From Pseudomonadota bacterium (GTDB taxonomy: Bacteria > Pseudomonadota > Gammaproteobacteria > Ga0077536), in NCBI GenBank assembly GCA_016719885.1, contig JADJYF010000012.1:124001-188000 (forward strand): a stretch of DNA of 64,000 bases. Direction: 5' to 3'. The notes below the pieces were generated by a model that ran no database searches, was not told the DNA's origin, and saw only the letters and a program-made list of their open reading frames with translations. Positions 23,996-32,863 of the stretch are shown piece after piece (within the stretch, counting starts at the first letter, position 1; each line of letters opens with the position of its first letter). A program made the position numbers and the translations under genes.

Positions 23996-25818
23996 GGCTT
24001 CAGTCGTTTGATGACTTCGAGGAGCTTCTTGTCGTTGGGCGTGTCGCGCAGCGCCGCGTCCCAGGTCTTGGTCGCCGCCGCGCGGTCGCCCTTAACCCAC
24101 AGCACTTCGCCGAGGTGAGCGGCCACTTCCGGGTCATTGCGCAATTCGCGGGCCTTTTCCAGGTACTTGATGGACTCATCCAGGCGACCGAGGCGGTACA
24201 GCACCCAGCCCATGGAGTCGAGGATGTAGAAGTCCTTGGGACTGATTTCCAGCGCGCGGGTGATGAGGGCAAGGGCTTCGTCGTAGCGCTTGGTGCTGTC
24301 GGCCAGCGTATAGCCGAGCGCGTTCAGGGCCTGGGAGTTGTCCGGTTCCTTGGCGAGGATGGTGCGCAGATCCTTTTCCAGCACATCTATCTTGCCCATG
24401 CGCTCGGCCAGCATGGCGCGCGTGTAGAGCAGGTCCGAATTGAACTCGCCCTTGGCCAGCGCCGCGTCGTAGACCTGCATGGCCTCATCGAAGCGGTTCT
24501 TGTCGGTCAGGATCTCGCCCTTGGCGCGCGCCACGTTGAAACGCTGCTCGTCGTCCTCGACCGTCATTCTGTCGAGGAACGCGATGGCCTCGTCGGTCTG
24601 GCCCTTGACCGCCTTGACCAGGGCGATGCGCATCTGCGCATTGAAGTAATTGCTGCCGCCCTGCACCTTGCGGTATTCGGCCAGCGCCTGCTCGGGGTTC
24701 TTCTGCGCCTCGGCTATCTGGCCGAGGTAGAAATGGGCTTCGTCGAGGCGCGCGTCGAGCTTGAGCAGACGCGTGAAGTTCTTGGCCGCCTCGTCGACGC
24801 GGTTGGCCTGCAGGTTGAGCAGGCCGAGCGCGAACACGATGTCGGAATTGTCCGGCGCCTCGGTCGACAGCATGCGGAACTGCAGGCGCGCTTCCTCGTA
24901 GCGGTTGGCATCGGCCAGCAGGCGCGCGTAGATCAGGCGCAGGCCGAACTGCTTGGGGTTGGCGGCCAGCACCGAGTCCAGCCAATCGATGGCCTGCGGC
25001 AGCTTGCCCTGCTTCTGCAGGATGGCGAGGTAGGCCATTGCGACGTTGGACGACAGCTCGGTGCGCTTGACGATGCGGTTCATGGCATCGCGCGCCTTGT
25101 CGAGCTGCTCGGCGCGGATGGCGAGCAGCGCGTAGGCCAGCAGCGCGTCGCTGTCCTCGCTGTGCTTGGCGACCAGTTTTTCCATCACTGCCAGCGCGGT
25201 CTGGCGGTCGTCCTCGTGGCCGAGCAGGTTGGCGACCATGCGCAGACGGTTGCCGGGCTGACCGGCATCGTGGGAGACCACGTATTCCAGGTGTTCGAGC
25301 GCCGCGTCGGCATTGCCGTGGCGGATGTACATGGCGGCCAGGATCTGGCGCGCATCCATGTCCTTGGGATCGAGTTCGACCCAGGTGCGGGCGGCGCTCA
25401 GGGCCGATTCGTCATCGCGCGCGAACACCGCGATGCGCGTGGCGCGCTCGGCCAGGCCAACGTCACGCAGGCTGTGGGCGAGTTCGACGTAGTTCTTGAC
25501 CGCGACGTCGAGATGCCCGCGCTGGCCGGCGAATTCGGCCATCAGCAGGCGATAATAGGGGTCGTTCTCGTACTGGAAAGGCGGCGCCGGCTGCGCGTTC
25601 GCGGGAGCGGGGGCGCTGGCCGCCGCGGGCGCGGCATTCATGACCACCGGTTTGGGCGCGGGCGGCGTGGCGCAGGCGGCCAACAGGCCCAGGCCGAGGC
25701 CCGCCACGACGCGAGCCAGGGGACGAACGGATCGGAGGGAGAAATGCTGCAAGGTGTCTTTGCCGAATGCCGACCGCGCCGAGCAGCACGCCACTCTCGC
25801 AGTCGTTAGTGGTTTCAC
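23992..25818 (-). CDS. TPR-repeat lipoprotein
   Basis: Up to 608 residues, with a probable lipobox LLAAC near residues 45-49 followed by a Pro/Ala linker. About 13-15 TPR-like helix pairs fill the rest, for example AQILAAMYIRHGNADAALEHL-type units and SQALNALGYTLADSTKRYDEA near the end. The first ATG puts 36 residues before the lipoprotein core, longer than usual, so a later start such as TTG near 25752 is possible. It precedes lolB with a 4-base overlap. A TPR protein upstream of lolB-ispE is common in Gammaproteobacteria. It is probably an envelope scaffold; no enzymatic motif is seen. Confidence 0.88.
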   Translation of the reverse strand: MKPLTTARVACCSARSAFGKDTLQHFSLRSVRPLARVVAGLGLGLLAACATPPAPKPVVMNAAPAAASAPAPANAQPAPPFQYENDPYYRLLMAEFAGQRGHLDVAVKNYVELAHSLRDVGLAERATRIAVFARDDESALSAARTWVELDPKDMDARQILAAMYIRHGNADAALEHLEYVVSHDAGQPGNRLRMVANLLGHEDDRQTALAVMEKLVAKHSEDSDALLAYALLAIRAEQLDKARDAMNRIVKRTELSSNVAMAYLAILQKQGKLPQAIDWLDSVLAANPKQFGLRLIYARLLADANRYEEARLQFRMLSTEAPDNSDIVFALGLLNLQANRVDEAAKNFTRLLKLDARLDEAHFYLGQIAEAQKNPEQALAEYRKVQGGSNYFNAQMRIALVKAVKGQTDEAIAFLDRMTVEDDEQRFNVARAKGEILTDKNRFDEAMQVYDAALAKGEFNSDLLYTRAMLAERMGKIDVLEKDLRTILAKEPDNSQALNALGYTLADSTKRYDEALALITRALEISPKDFYILDSMGWVLYRLGRLDESIKYLEKARELRNDPEVAAHLGEVLWVKGDRAAATKTWDAALRDTPNDKKLLEVIKRLKP

Positions 25819-25954
25819 GGATGTTCTGACTTAAACTATAACCCAGTTAACGCCCAAGCTTCATTTTGATAGGACCGAAGAGCAGTCGTTCCCACGCGAT
25901 GGCGTCCCGACTCGATTCGGACGCGCGGCGGGAATCATTGCCCGCCCGCGCCCC

Positions 25955-27205
25955 ATGACCCTGTTCATACTCGGACTCAGCCACAAGACCGCGCCGGTGG
26001 AGGTGCGCGAGAAGGTCGCCTTCGACCTCGCGCAGCTGCCCTCGGCGCTCGGCGCCTTGAACGCGTGCCCGGGCGTGACCGAGTCGCTGATCCTGTCGAC
26101 CTGCAACCGCACCGAACTCTACTGCGACATCCACCAGTCGGCGCTGCGCGAGCCGCTGGCGTGGCTGACCCGCTATCGCAATATCGGCGCCGACGACATC
26201 ACGCCGCACCTCTATCACCTCGACAGCGAACACGCCGTGCGCCATGCCCTGCGCGTGGCGGCCGGCCTCGATTCGCTGGTGGTCGGCGAGCCGCAGATCC
26301 TCGGGCAACTGAAAGACGCCTACCGTAGCGCGGTGGACGCCGGCACCGTCGGCAAGTTCCTCAACCGCCTCATGCAGTTCTCGTTCTCGACCGCGAAGAT
26401 GATTCGCTCCGAAACCGACATCGGCAACACGCCGGTGTCGGTGGCCTACGCGGCGGTCAAGCTTGCCCAACAGATTCACGGTTCGCTGGAGCGTCGCTCG
26501 GCGCTCTTGATTGGCGCCGGCGACACCATCTCGCTGGTCGCCAACCATCTGGCCGGTGCGCACATCGGCAAGCTGGTGGTGGCGAACCGCTCGCTCGACA
26601 ATGCGCGCGCGCTGGCCGAGCGGGTCGGCGGCAGCGCCGTCGAACTGTCCGACATCACCAACGTCCTGACCCAGGTCGACATCGTCGTCAGTTCGACCGC
26701 CAGCCGCCTGCCCATCGTCACGCGCGGCATCATCGATGTCGCCATGAAGCAGCGCGGCTATGAACCGATGTTCATCGTCGATCTCGCCGTGCCGCGCGAC
26801 GTCGAAGCGAGCGTCGGCGAGCTGGAAGACGTCTATCTCTACACCGTCGACGACCTGGAACACGTGGTCAGTTCCAACCTCAAGCTGCGCCACGAGGCCG
26901 CCGCCCAGGCCGAGGAGATGGTGCACCTGCAGGTGCGCGATTACATGGACTGGTTGAAGGTCCAGGGCAGCGGCACCACCATCGCCGAGTACCGCGCCCA
27001 CGGCGAACGCGTGCGCGACGAATTGATGAGCAAGGCGCGCGCGCGCCTGGCACGCGGTGACGACCCCACCGCCGTGCTCGAATCACTTGCCAACACCCTG
27101 ACCAACAAACTCATGCACCATCCCACCGCCAGCCTGCGCCAGAGCGGTGGCAGCGAGGAATACGTGCGCGTGGCGCGCACGCTCCTCGGCCTCGACGGAT
27201 CCTGA
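25955..27205 (+). CDS. hemA: Glutamyl-tRNA reductase
   Basis: A 416-residue enzyme reducing Glu-tRNA to glutamate-1-semialdehyde, the first step of C5 haem biosynthesis. GLSHKTAPVEVRE is at 7-19, the catalytic Cys50 in STCNRTE, VVGEPQILGQ near 109 and the NADPH fold ALLIGAGDTI near 181-190. Length is normal. It is divergent from the TPR gene and three bases upstream of prfA, the conserved gammaproteobacterial pairing. Confidence 0.97.
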   Translation: MTLFILGLSHKTAPVEVREKVAFDLAQLPSALGALNACPGVTESLILSTCNRTELYCDIHQSALREPLAWLTRYRNIGADDITPHLYHLDSEHAVRHALRVAAGLDSLVVGEPQILGQLKDAYRSAVDAGTVGKFLNRLMQFSFSTAKMIRSETDIGNTPVSVAYAAVKLAQQIHGSLERRSALLIGAGDTISLVANHLAGAHIGKLVVANRSLDNARALAERVGGSAVELSDITNVLTQVDIVVSSTASRLPIVTRGIIDVAMKQRGYEPMFIVDLAVPRDVEASVGELEDVYLYTVDDLEHVVSSNLKLRHEAAAQAEEMVHLQVRDYMDWLKVQGSGTTIAEYRAHGERVRDELMSKARARLARGDDPTAVLESLANTLTNKLMHHPTASLRQSGGSEEYVRVARTLLGLDGS

Positions 27206-27208
27206 CCC

Positions 27209-28297
27209 ATGCAAGCCTCGCTCCTACGCAAGCTCGAAACCCTGGTCGAGCGACGCACCGAACTCGACGGCATGTTGGCCGTGCCGGAAGTGATCAACGA
27301 TCAGGACAAGTACCGCAGCTTGTCGCGCGAGCATGCCGAGATCAGCCCGGTGGTGGAATGCTTCGACAGGTATCGGCGTACCCAGGACGCCATCACCCAC
27401 GCCGAGGAGCTGATGCGCGAAGACGACGCCGAGATGCGCGCGCTCGCCCAGGAAGAGGCGCAGGAAGCGCGCGAATCGCTGGGCAGCCTGGAAGTCGAAC
27501 TGCAGAAGCTGCTCATCCCCAAGGACCCGGACGACGCCGCCGACGTGTTCCTGGAAATCCGCGCCGGCACCGGCGGCGACGAAGCCGCGCTGTTCGCCGG
27601 TGACCTGCTGCGCATGTACCTGCGCTACGCGGAGAACCGCGGCTGGCGCAACGAGGTGATGTCGTCCAACCAGGCCGAGCTCGGCGGCTACAAGGAAGTG
27701 ATCATCAAGATCACCGGCCAGGGCGTTTACGAGCGACTGAAGTTCGAATCGGGCGCGCACCGCGTGCAGCGCGTGCCCGACACCGAATCCCAGGGCCGCA
27801 TCCACACCTCGGCCTGCACGGTGGCGGTGATGCCGGCGGTCGAAGCGATTGAAGACGTCGACATCAACACCAAGGATCTGCGCATCGACACCTTCCGCGC
27901 CTCGGGCGCCGGCGGCCAGCACGTCAACAAGACCGATTCGGCGATCCGCATCACGCACATTCCGACCGGCGTGGTGGTGGAGTGCCAGGACGAGCGTTCG
28001 CAGCACAAGAACCGCGCGCGCGCCATGAGCCTGCTGCGCTCGCGCCTGCTGGCCGCCGAACGCGGCAAGCAGCAGGCCGAGCAGGCGCAGACGCGGCGCA
28101 ACCTGGTCGGCAGCGGCGATCGCTCGGAGCGCATCCGCACCTACAATTTTCCCCAGGGCCGCGTCACCGATCACCGCATCAACCTCACCGTCTACAAGCT
28201 CGCCGAGCTGATGGAAGGCGATGTCGATCTCGTCATCGAACCATTGTTGACCGAGCACCAGGCGGACCTCATGGCGCAGCTCGCGCAGGACGTCTGA
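27209..28297 (+). CDS. prfA: Peptide chain release factor 1
   Basis: A 362-residue class I release factor for UAA and UAG. The catalytic GGQ is at 235-237 within GAGGQHVNKTDSAIRITHIP, and the codon-recognition region around residues 185-195 (HRVQRVPDTESQGRIHT) is intact. GTGGDEAALFAGDLLRMY is also conserved. It starts three bases after the hemA stop and is followed by prmC, which methylates the GGQ glutamine. Because RF1 does not read UGA, it does not compete with Sec insertion. Confidence 0.98.
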   Translation: MQASLLRKLETLVERRTELDGMLAVPEVINDQDKYRSLSREHAEISPVVECFDRYRRTQDAITHAEELMREDDAEMRALAQEEAQEARESLGSLEVELQKLLIPKDPDDAADVFLEIRAGTGGDEAALFAGDLLRMYLRYAENRGWRNEVMSSNQAELGGYKEVIIKITGQGVYERLKFESGAHRVQRVPDTESQGRIHTSACTVAVMPAVEAIEDVDINTKDLRIDTFRASGAGGQHVNKTDSAIRITHIPTGVVVECQDERSQHKNRARAMSLLRSRLLAAERGKQQAEQAQTRRNLVGSGDRSERIRTYNFPQGRVTDHRINLTVYKLAELMEGDVDLVIEPLLTEHQADLMAQLAQDV

Positions 28298-28301
28298 GCC
28301 G

Positions 28302-29141
28302 GTGACCGCGCCGCTGACGGTGGCGGCCGCGCTGCGCAGCGGGGGTGCACGCCTGGCCGCCAGCGATTCGCCGCGGCTCGATGCCGAAGTGCTGCTCGCG
28401 CATTGCCTCGATGTCGGTCGCAGCTATCTCTACAGCCATCCGGAAGCCACGCTCGATGCAAGCGTCAGCGCGCGCTTCGACGCCCTGCTCGAGGCCCGCG
28501 CGCGGCATACGCCGCTGGCCTACCTCACCGGCCGTGCGGAATTCTGGTCACTCGACTTCACGGTGACACCGGCGGTGCTGGTGCCGCGCGCCGACACCGA
28601 AGTGCTGGTGGAACTCGCGCTCGCGGCCGTGCCGCGCGAGTGTTGCGGCGTGCTGCTCGATGCCGGCACCGGCAGTGGCGCGATCGCCGCGGTGCTGGCG
28701 CGCGAGCGCCCGTGCTTGACCGTGATCGCGAGCGACGCATCGGCGGCGGCACTCAGCGTGGCGCGCGAAAATTTCGCGCGGCTGGGCGTGTCGCGCATCG
28801 CTTGCCTGCGCGGTGATTGGCTGGACGCGCTCGCGGACCGCAGTTGCGATGTGATCCTGTCCAATCCGCCCTACGTCGGCGCCCAGGAAGACGTCGATGC
28901 GGCGGTTGGCTTCGAACCCGCGCAGGCGGTGTTCGCCGCCGATGATGGCGGCGCGGCGCTCACCGCCATCATCGCGGCCGCGCCACGTTGTCTGAAGCGC
29001 GGCGGCTTCCTCGCGCTCGAACACGGTTATCGACAGGGCGAGCAGGTGCGGGCCCTGCTCGCGGCCCACGGCTTTTCACGCATCACGACCGCGACCGATC
29101 TCGAAGGCCGCGAACGCGCCACGTCGGCGTGGCGCGATTGA
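28302..29141 (+). CDS. prmC: Peptide chain release factor N5-glutamine methyltransferase
   Basis: A 279-residue SAM methyltransferase. The catalytic motif NPPY is at 188-191 in LSNPPYVGAQED. SAM motif I, LLDAGTGSGAIA, is near 109-120, and an N-terminal helical domain with RLDAEVLLAH precedes it. The GTG at 28302 lies four bases past the prfA stop. It modifies the GGQ glutamine of RF1 and RF2; the hemA-prfA-prmC order supports the call. Confidence 0.96.
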   Translation: MTAPLTVAAALRSGGARLAASDSPRLDAEVLLAHCLDVGRSYLYSHPEATLDASVSARFDALLEARARHTPLAYLTGRAEFWSLDFTVTPAVLVPRADTEVLVELALAAVPRECCGVLLDAGTGSGAIAAVLARERPCLTVIASDASAAALSVARENFARLGVSRIACLRGDWLDALADRSCDVILSNPPYVGAQEDVDAAVGFEPAQAVFAADDGGAALTAIIAAAPRCLKRGGFLALEHGYRQGEQVRALLAAHGFSRITTATDLEGRERATSAWRD

Positions 29142-29210
29142 ACATCGCGCTAGCCTCGGCGACACTCGATACCACCGGGTCGCTGCCGGCGACGCTTGCG
29201 GAGAATGAAG

Positions 29211-29987
29211 ATGGACGACCAATTGCTGCTGCGCTACAGCCGCCAGATCCTGCTGCCTGAAATCGACATCGACGGACAGAACCGCCTGCTCGCGAGTTCG
29301 GTGATGTTGATTGGTCTCGGTGGGCTCGGCTCGCCGATCGCGATGTACCTCGCCGCGGCCGGCGTCGGTCGGCTGGTGCTGGTCGATCATGACCACGTGG
29401 AACTGTCGAACCTGCAGCGGCAAATCGTGCACGGCACGAGCGATCTCAAGCGACGCAAGGTCGAGTCGGCGCGCGATCGCCTGCATGAGCTCAATCCCAA
29501 TACCCGCATCGAGACCATCGACCGGCGCCTCGAGGCCGAGGATTTCGACCGGCACCTGCCTTCGGTCGACGTGGTGGTCGATGCGACCGACAACTTCGAA
29601 ACGCGATTTCTGATCAACGCCGCCTGCGCGCGGCATCGCAAGCCGCTGGTGTCCGGCGCCGCCATCCGTTTCGAAGGCCAGGTGACAGTGTTTCATCCCG
29701 GCACCGAGGCCAGCCCCTGTTATCGCTGCCTGTACAACAACGACGCGACGGGCACCGAGACCTGCACCCAGACCGGCGTGGTGGCGCCCCTGCTCGGCAT
29801 CATCGGCAGCGTGCAGGCGCTGGAAACCCTCAAGGTATTGATGGGCGTCGGCCAGGATCTGACCGGCCGCCTGCTCTTGCTCGATGCTCTCGCCATGGAA
29901 TGGCACAGCATGCGCTTCCGTCGCGATCCGCGTTGCCCGGTGTGCGCGCCCTTGGTGACGGCGGCGGCGGCCGAGGCCGTCATCTAG
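29211..29987 (+). CDS. moeB: HesA/MoeB/ThiF family adenylyltransferase (molybdopterin-synthase type)
   Basis: A 258-residue E1-like enzyme that adenylates the C-terminus of a ubiquitin-like sulphur carrier. The nucleotide loop GLGGLG is at 35-40, followed by the D-x-D region LVDHDHVELSNLQRQI near 60-75. DATDNFETRFLIN binds substrate. Two zinc pairs, CYRC and CPVC, are present near 174 and 244. ATG 29211 follows GGAG by seven bases and is preferred to ATG 29205. It completes the hemA-prfA-prmC-moeB run. ThiF is the alternative; context favours MoeB. Confidence 0.88.
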   Translation: MDDQLLLRYSRQILLPEIDIDGQNRLLASSVMLIGLGGLGSPIAMYLAAAGVGRLVLVDHDHVELSNLQRQIVHGTSDLKRRKVESARDRLHELNPNTRIETIDRRLEAEDFDRHLPSVDVVVDATDNFETRFLINAACARHRKPLVSGAAIRFEGQVTVFHPGTEASPCYRCLYNNDATGTETCTQTGVVAPLLGIIGSVQALETLKVLMGVGQDLTGRLLLLDALAMEWHSMRFRRDPRCPVCAPLVTAAAAEAVI

Positions 29988-30544
29988 CGGGGCGGTCGCT
30001 GCCCACCGCGTTTGAATTTGAAGAACATCCAGGTGCCGGTCAGGGCGAGGGCCAAAAGACAGACCGCGGCGGCATCCACCACCCATACACCGACGCGGCC
30101 GAACAGGCGGCCCGAGTGCACGTCGAGCAGCACGCGTTCGTAGCTGACGCCGCTGCCGCGGTAGACCTCGGCGAGCGTCGCCGCAAGGTAGGCGACCAGC
30201 AGTGTGTCGTCCCATACCAGGGCGCCGACCAGCGGCGCCTCGTGGGTGGCGAGTGGGCGCGTGTCGAGGTAGATCTCCGCACCGAGTTGCGCCAGCCAAC
30301 CGCGCTCGGTGGCAAAACCCTTGGGCAGGGCCTTGGCGCTTTGCCGGTACAGCTTGTCGATGACGGCGTTGTGCGGATGGCGGCGCGACAGGTCGAGCGC
30401 GTCGCCATGATTCAGGACGAGCCCGGTCACCACCGTGATGATGACGATGAGCGTGCTCGCGATGCCGAGCGCGCGATGCCAGCGCGTGGCGGGATGGACG
30501 CGCGTGCCGTTGGCGCGTCGTAGCGGGAGTTGCTCGGGTTTCAT
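29984..30544 (-). CDS. PepSY-associated transmembrane protein
   Basis: A 186-residue membrane protein. The first helix (about 27-48, LGIASTLIVIITVVTGLVLN with HRALG before it) and a C-terminal helix (VVDAAAVCLLALALTGTWMF near 152-171) flank a periplasmic PepSY-like region containing VSYERVLLDVHSGRLFG. This layout is that of PepSY-TM proteins, which pass electrons across the inner membrane or reduce ferric iron. It overlaps the FMN-binding gene by four bases (ATGA) and converges on moeB. The conserved His residues in the two helices could ligate haem; that is inference. Confidence 0.8.
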   Translation of the reverse strand: MKPEQLPLRRANGTRVHPATRWHRALGIASTLIVIITVVTGLVLNHGDALDLSRRHPHNAVIDKLYRQSAKALPKGFATERGWLAQLGAEIYLDTRPLATHEAPLVGALVWDDTLLVAYLAATLAEVYRGSGVSYERVLLDVHSGRLFGRVGVWVVDAAAVCLLALALTGTWMFFKFKRGGQRPPR

Positions 30545-31122
30545 TGCGGCTCGGCTCGCGCGGCCTCGTCGAGCAGCAGGGCCACGCGCGCCAGGGCACT
30601 GATCGCATGGACCGACAAGGTCGCGCCGGTGATGCCGTCGATGTGGCGGTCCAAGGCACTGTCGGCCTTGAGAGTCGCGCCCTTGAACTGGTCGGTAAAG
30701 AAGGGATGGCGCACTTCGGCGCCACGGCTTTCGCGGTAGATGAGGATGGCGGCGCGGGTGATGGCGGCGTTCTCGACCACGTAGCCGGCGGTGATCGGCT
30801 TGTCGCGGCCGATGGCTTCCAGGATCCACACCGTGCGCTGACCTTCGCGCCAGTACTTCTGACGCAAGCCCAGCGCGCTGCCGAGGATGTCCTTGACCTT
30901 GGCGTTGAGCGCCGGCGTCACCCACAGCTTTTGCGCGGCTGGCGCTTTGCCGTCGAAGGCTTCGCTGACGAATGCCGTCGGCTCGAGATACACCTCGTCG
31001 GCCTGCGTCGCCGCGGCGGCCAGCCACAGGCAAACGGCACAGGCCGCGCCCGGCAGGAACCGGCGCGGCCTGTAACGCGGACCAAGCTTAGAACTGGTAG
31101 CCGAAGCCCAGATTGAATCCAT
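30541..31122 (-). CDS. FMN-binding domain protein, probably covalently flavinylated
   Basis: About 193 residues from the ATG at 31122, which has AGGGAG just upstream but lies inside the 3' end of the porin gene; ATG 31146 is the other option. A signal-like hydrophobic stretch at about 22-41 ends TQA-D. The FMN-binding domain carries DGITGATLS, where TGATLS at 165-170 fits the flavinylation motif [ST]GA[ST]x[ST] used by ApbE-type transferases. It is a periplasmic electron carrier in all likelihood. The stop overlaps the PepSY start, so the two should act as one electron-transfer unit. No ApbE gene is visible here. Confidence 0.82.
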   Translation of the reverse strand: MDSIWASATSSKLGPRYRPRRFLPGAACAVCLWLAAAATQADEVYLEPTAFVSEAFDGKAPAAQKLWVTPALNAKVKDILGSALGLRQKYWREGQRTVWILEAIGRDKPITAGYVVENAAITRAAILIYRESRGAEVRHPFFTDQFKGATLKADSALDRHIDGITGATLSVHAISALARVALLLDEAARAEPQ

Positions 31123-32467
31123 CAAACTCCCTACGTACGCGTCCATCGGCGTCTTCGAATTGGCCGTCGATTTTGAACACTACCTGCGGCACTGGCCAGT
31201 AATTCAGACCCAGCGACACACGCTCGAAGTTGCGGAAGCGGCCGCCCAGGCCGTCGGCCTGGTCCCAGCGGGCGTAGCGGCTGAACACGCCGATCTCGCC
31301 CGGCGCCGGCAGCAAACCTGCCAGCGCAAAGCGGTAGGCAGGTTCGACGTACCAGCCGCTCAGATGGTCCGCGCCGACGCTGCTGGGGTCGAGACCGTGA
31401 TTGCGATCCGCGCCCAGTTCCCAGCGCGCATACAGGGCGCGCAGGCCAAAACCACTGGCGTGACGATAGTCGAGATGGGTCTCGATGAGATAAGCGGCCG
31501 CTTCAGCGGCGTCGCCGGTGCCGGTGTAGTCCGCCTGGTACTGGCCGCTGGTGGCGAGCTCGAGACCGGCGATGCCGGTGTAGCGCAGACGCCCGGTGAA
31601 GGCGACGTCGTGGTCGTCGGCCTCGGCAATCTGGGTGCGGCCCGCACGCGGGCGGAATGCATCGTTGCCGGTGAAGGGCATGATGAGACCGGTGTGCATC
31701 ACGACGTCATAGGACAGGCCGGGACGAATCTCGCCGCTCGCCGCCGCGCCGCCTTCCCACCAAGTGCTGGGAATGATCTCGCTTTCGATGGCGTTGCGCT
31801 CCACGCCGTAGAACGTATTGGGCTCGTGGGTGGTGTTGATGATGCCGACAGGCAACAGGTCGAGACCGGTGCGCAGGCGGTGCTTGTCGTTCAAGTCCAT
31901 TTCCACCCAGGCCTGCTCGACTTCCACTTCGCCCGGGTCTTCGCTGGACGCCACCACGTGCTCGACTTCGAGCTCGGAGCCGAAACGCAGCCAGCTGTTG
32001 AATTCGTGGCTCATATATATGACGAAGCGATGGAAATCCGTGCGGTTCTGCTTGCCGCCGGCCACCCCGTCGTTGTCGAGGTGGTTGTAGTGCAACTCGC
32101 CGTAGCCGCCGAGGCTGGTGCGGTCGGCCCAGCTCGGCGACGAGGATTTTTCGCCGCCGGCGACCTTGGCTTCGACCGCGTCGGCGGTCGCTTCGAGTTT
32201 CTTTTCGTTGTCGGCCAGCTTGGTTTCAGTGGTCGCGAGCTTGGTCTCGGTGCTGGCCAACTTGCTCTCCGCGCCGGCCAGCTTGCTCTCGGCCTGGGCA
32301 AGTTGCTGCAGGGTGGCGTCGAGCTTCTTGTTCATCTGCTCGATGGTGGACTGCTGCTGCTGCACCACCCGCCACAGCTCGTCGAGGCTCGGTGTCGGCG
32401 CCGCGGCGGCCGGCAAGGCAATGGCGAGCAGCGCCCACAGCGTGCTCAAAGTCGGTTTAAAGCGCAT
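31088..32467 (-). CDS. Coiled-coil-containing outer membrane porin
   Basis: A 459-residue exported protein with a signal peptide at 1-23. Residues 56-90 form five successive heptads of the form L-A-x-x-E-x-K, a coiled coil like that of trimeric porins with an N-terminal stalk. A 16-18 strand beta-barrel follows (GGYGELHYNHLDND, FIYMSHEF-type strands) and ends in FNLGFGYQF, the C-terminal Phe used by the Bam complex. It may carry anions or iron complexes; no specificity motif is visible. It follows bfd by 85 bases and overlaps the FMN-binding gene. Confidence 0.85.
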   Translation of the reverse strand: MRFKPTLSTLWALLAIALPAAAAPTPSLDELWRVVQQQQSTIEQMNKKLDATLQQLAQAESKLAGAESKLASTETKLATTETKLADNEKKLEATADAVEAKVAGGEKSSSPSWADRTSLGGYGELHYNHLDNDGVAGGKQNRTDFHRFVIYMSHEFNSWLRFGSELEVEHVVASSEDPGEVEVEQAWVEMDLNDKHRLRTGLDLLPVGIINTTHEPNTFYGVERNAIESEIIPSTWWEGGAAASGEIRPGLSYDVVMHTGLIMPFTGNDAFRPRAGRTQIAEADDHDVAFTGRLRYTGIAGLELATSGQYQADYTGTGDAAEAAAYLIETHLDYRHASGFGLRALYARWELGADRNHGLDPSSVGADHLSGWYVEPAYRFALAGLLPAPGEIGVFSRYARWDQADGLGGRFRNFERVSLGLNYWPVPQVVFKIDGQFEDADGRVRREFDGFNLGFGYQF

Positions 32468-32552
32468 GGAAAATCCTCCAGATAGCCGGTCGCCCGACCG
32501 GCGGCATAAAGAAATCGCTGGGGCCGCCGCGCGGACGCGGGGCGGAATACGG

Positions 32553-32753
32553 TCAGGCGGCGGTGGCGTGCTCGGCGCAGCGCTCGGCGGCGCGCAGCGC
32601 CTCGTGCAACACGTCTTCGGCGTAGCAATGACATTGACCACAGCAGGTCGACACCGCCAGTTCCCGCGCCAGGCATTCGAGGCTGTAGGCGCCGGCGTCG
32701 ACGGCTTGGTGGATGTCCTTTTCGGTGACGTTGTTGCAGATACAGACGTACAT
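32553..32753 (-). CDS. bfd: Bacterioferritin-associated ferredoxin
   Basis: A 66-residue [2Fe-2S] protein starting MYVCICNNVTEKDIHQAVDA. Ligand cysteines C4, C6 and the C-x2-C pair near residues 37-40 (STCCGQCHC) match Bfd. It reduces the iron core of bacterioferritin to release iron. The short ATG at 32753 is used because the upstream extension has no similarity and covers the Fur-like site. It stands between bfr and the porin on the same strand. Confidence 0.93.
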   Translation of the reverse strand: MYVCICNNVTEKDIHQAVDAGAYSLECLARELAVSTCCGQCHCYAEDVLHEALRAAERCAEHATAA

Positions 32754-32789
32754 GGGAGTCCGCTCAGATGATGTGATGGTAACGTTAGT

Positions 32790-32808
32790 ACAAATGAGAA
32801 ACATTAGC
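32790..32808 (-). promoter_or_regulatory. Probable Fur box upstream of bfd
   Basis: ACAAATGAGAAACATTAGC matches the 19-base Fur consensus GATAATGATAATCATTATC at 13 positions, in an AT-rich patch unlike its surroundings. It lies 37 bases before the bfd ATG, where promoter blocking would work. Bfd is a classic Fur target, induced in iron shortage. Confidence 0.65.
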
Positions 32809-32863
32809 AATAAAGAAGAGCATCATATCCAAGGCGAGCGTCCCTGCCCGCCGTCCCCCGTCG

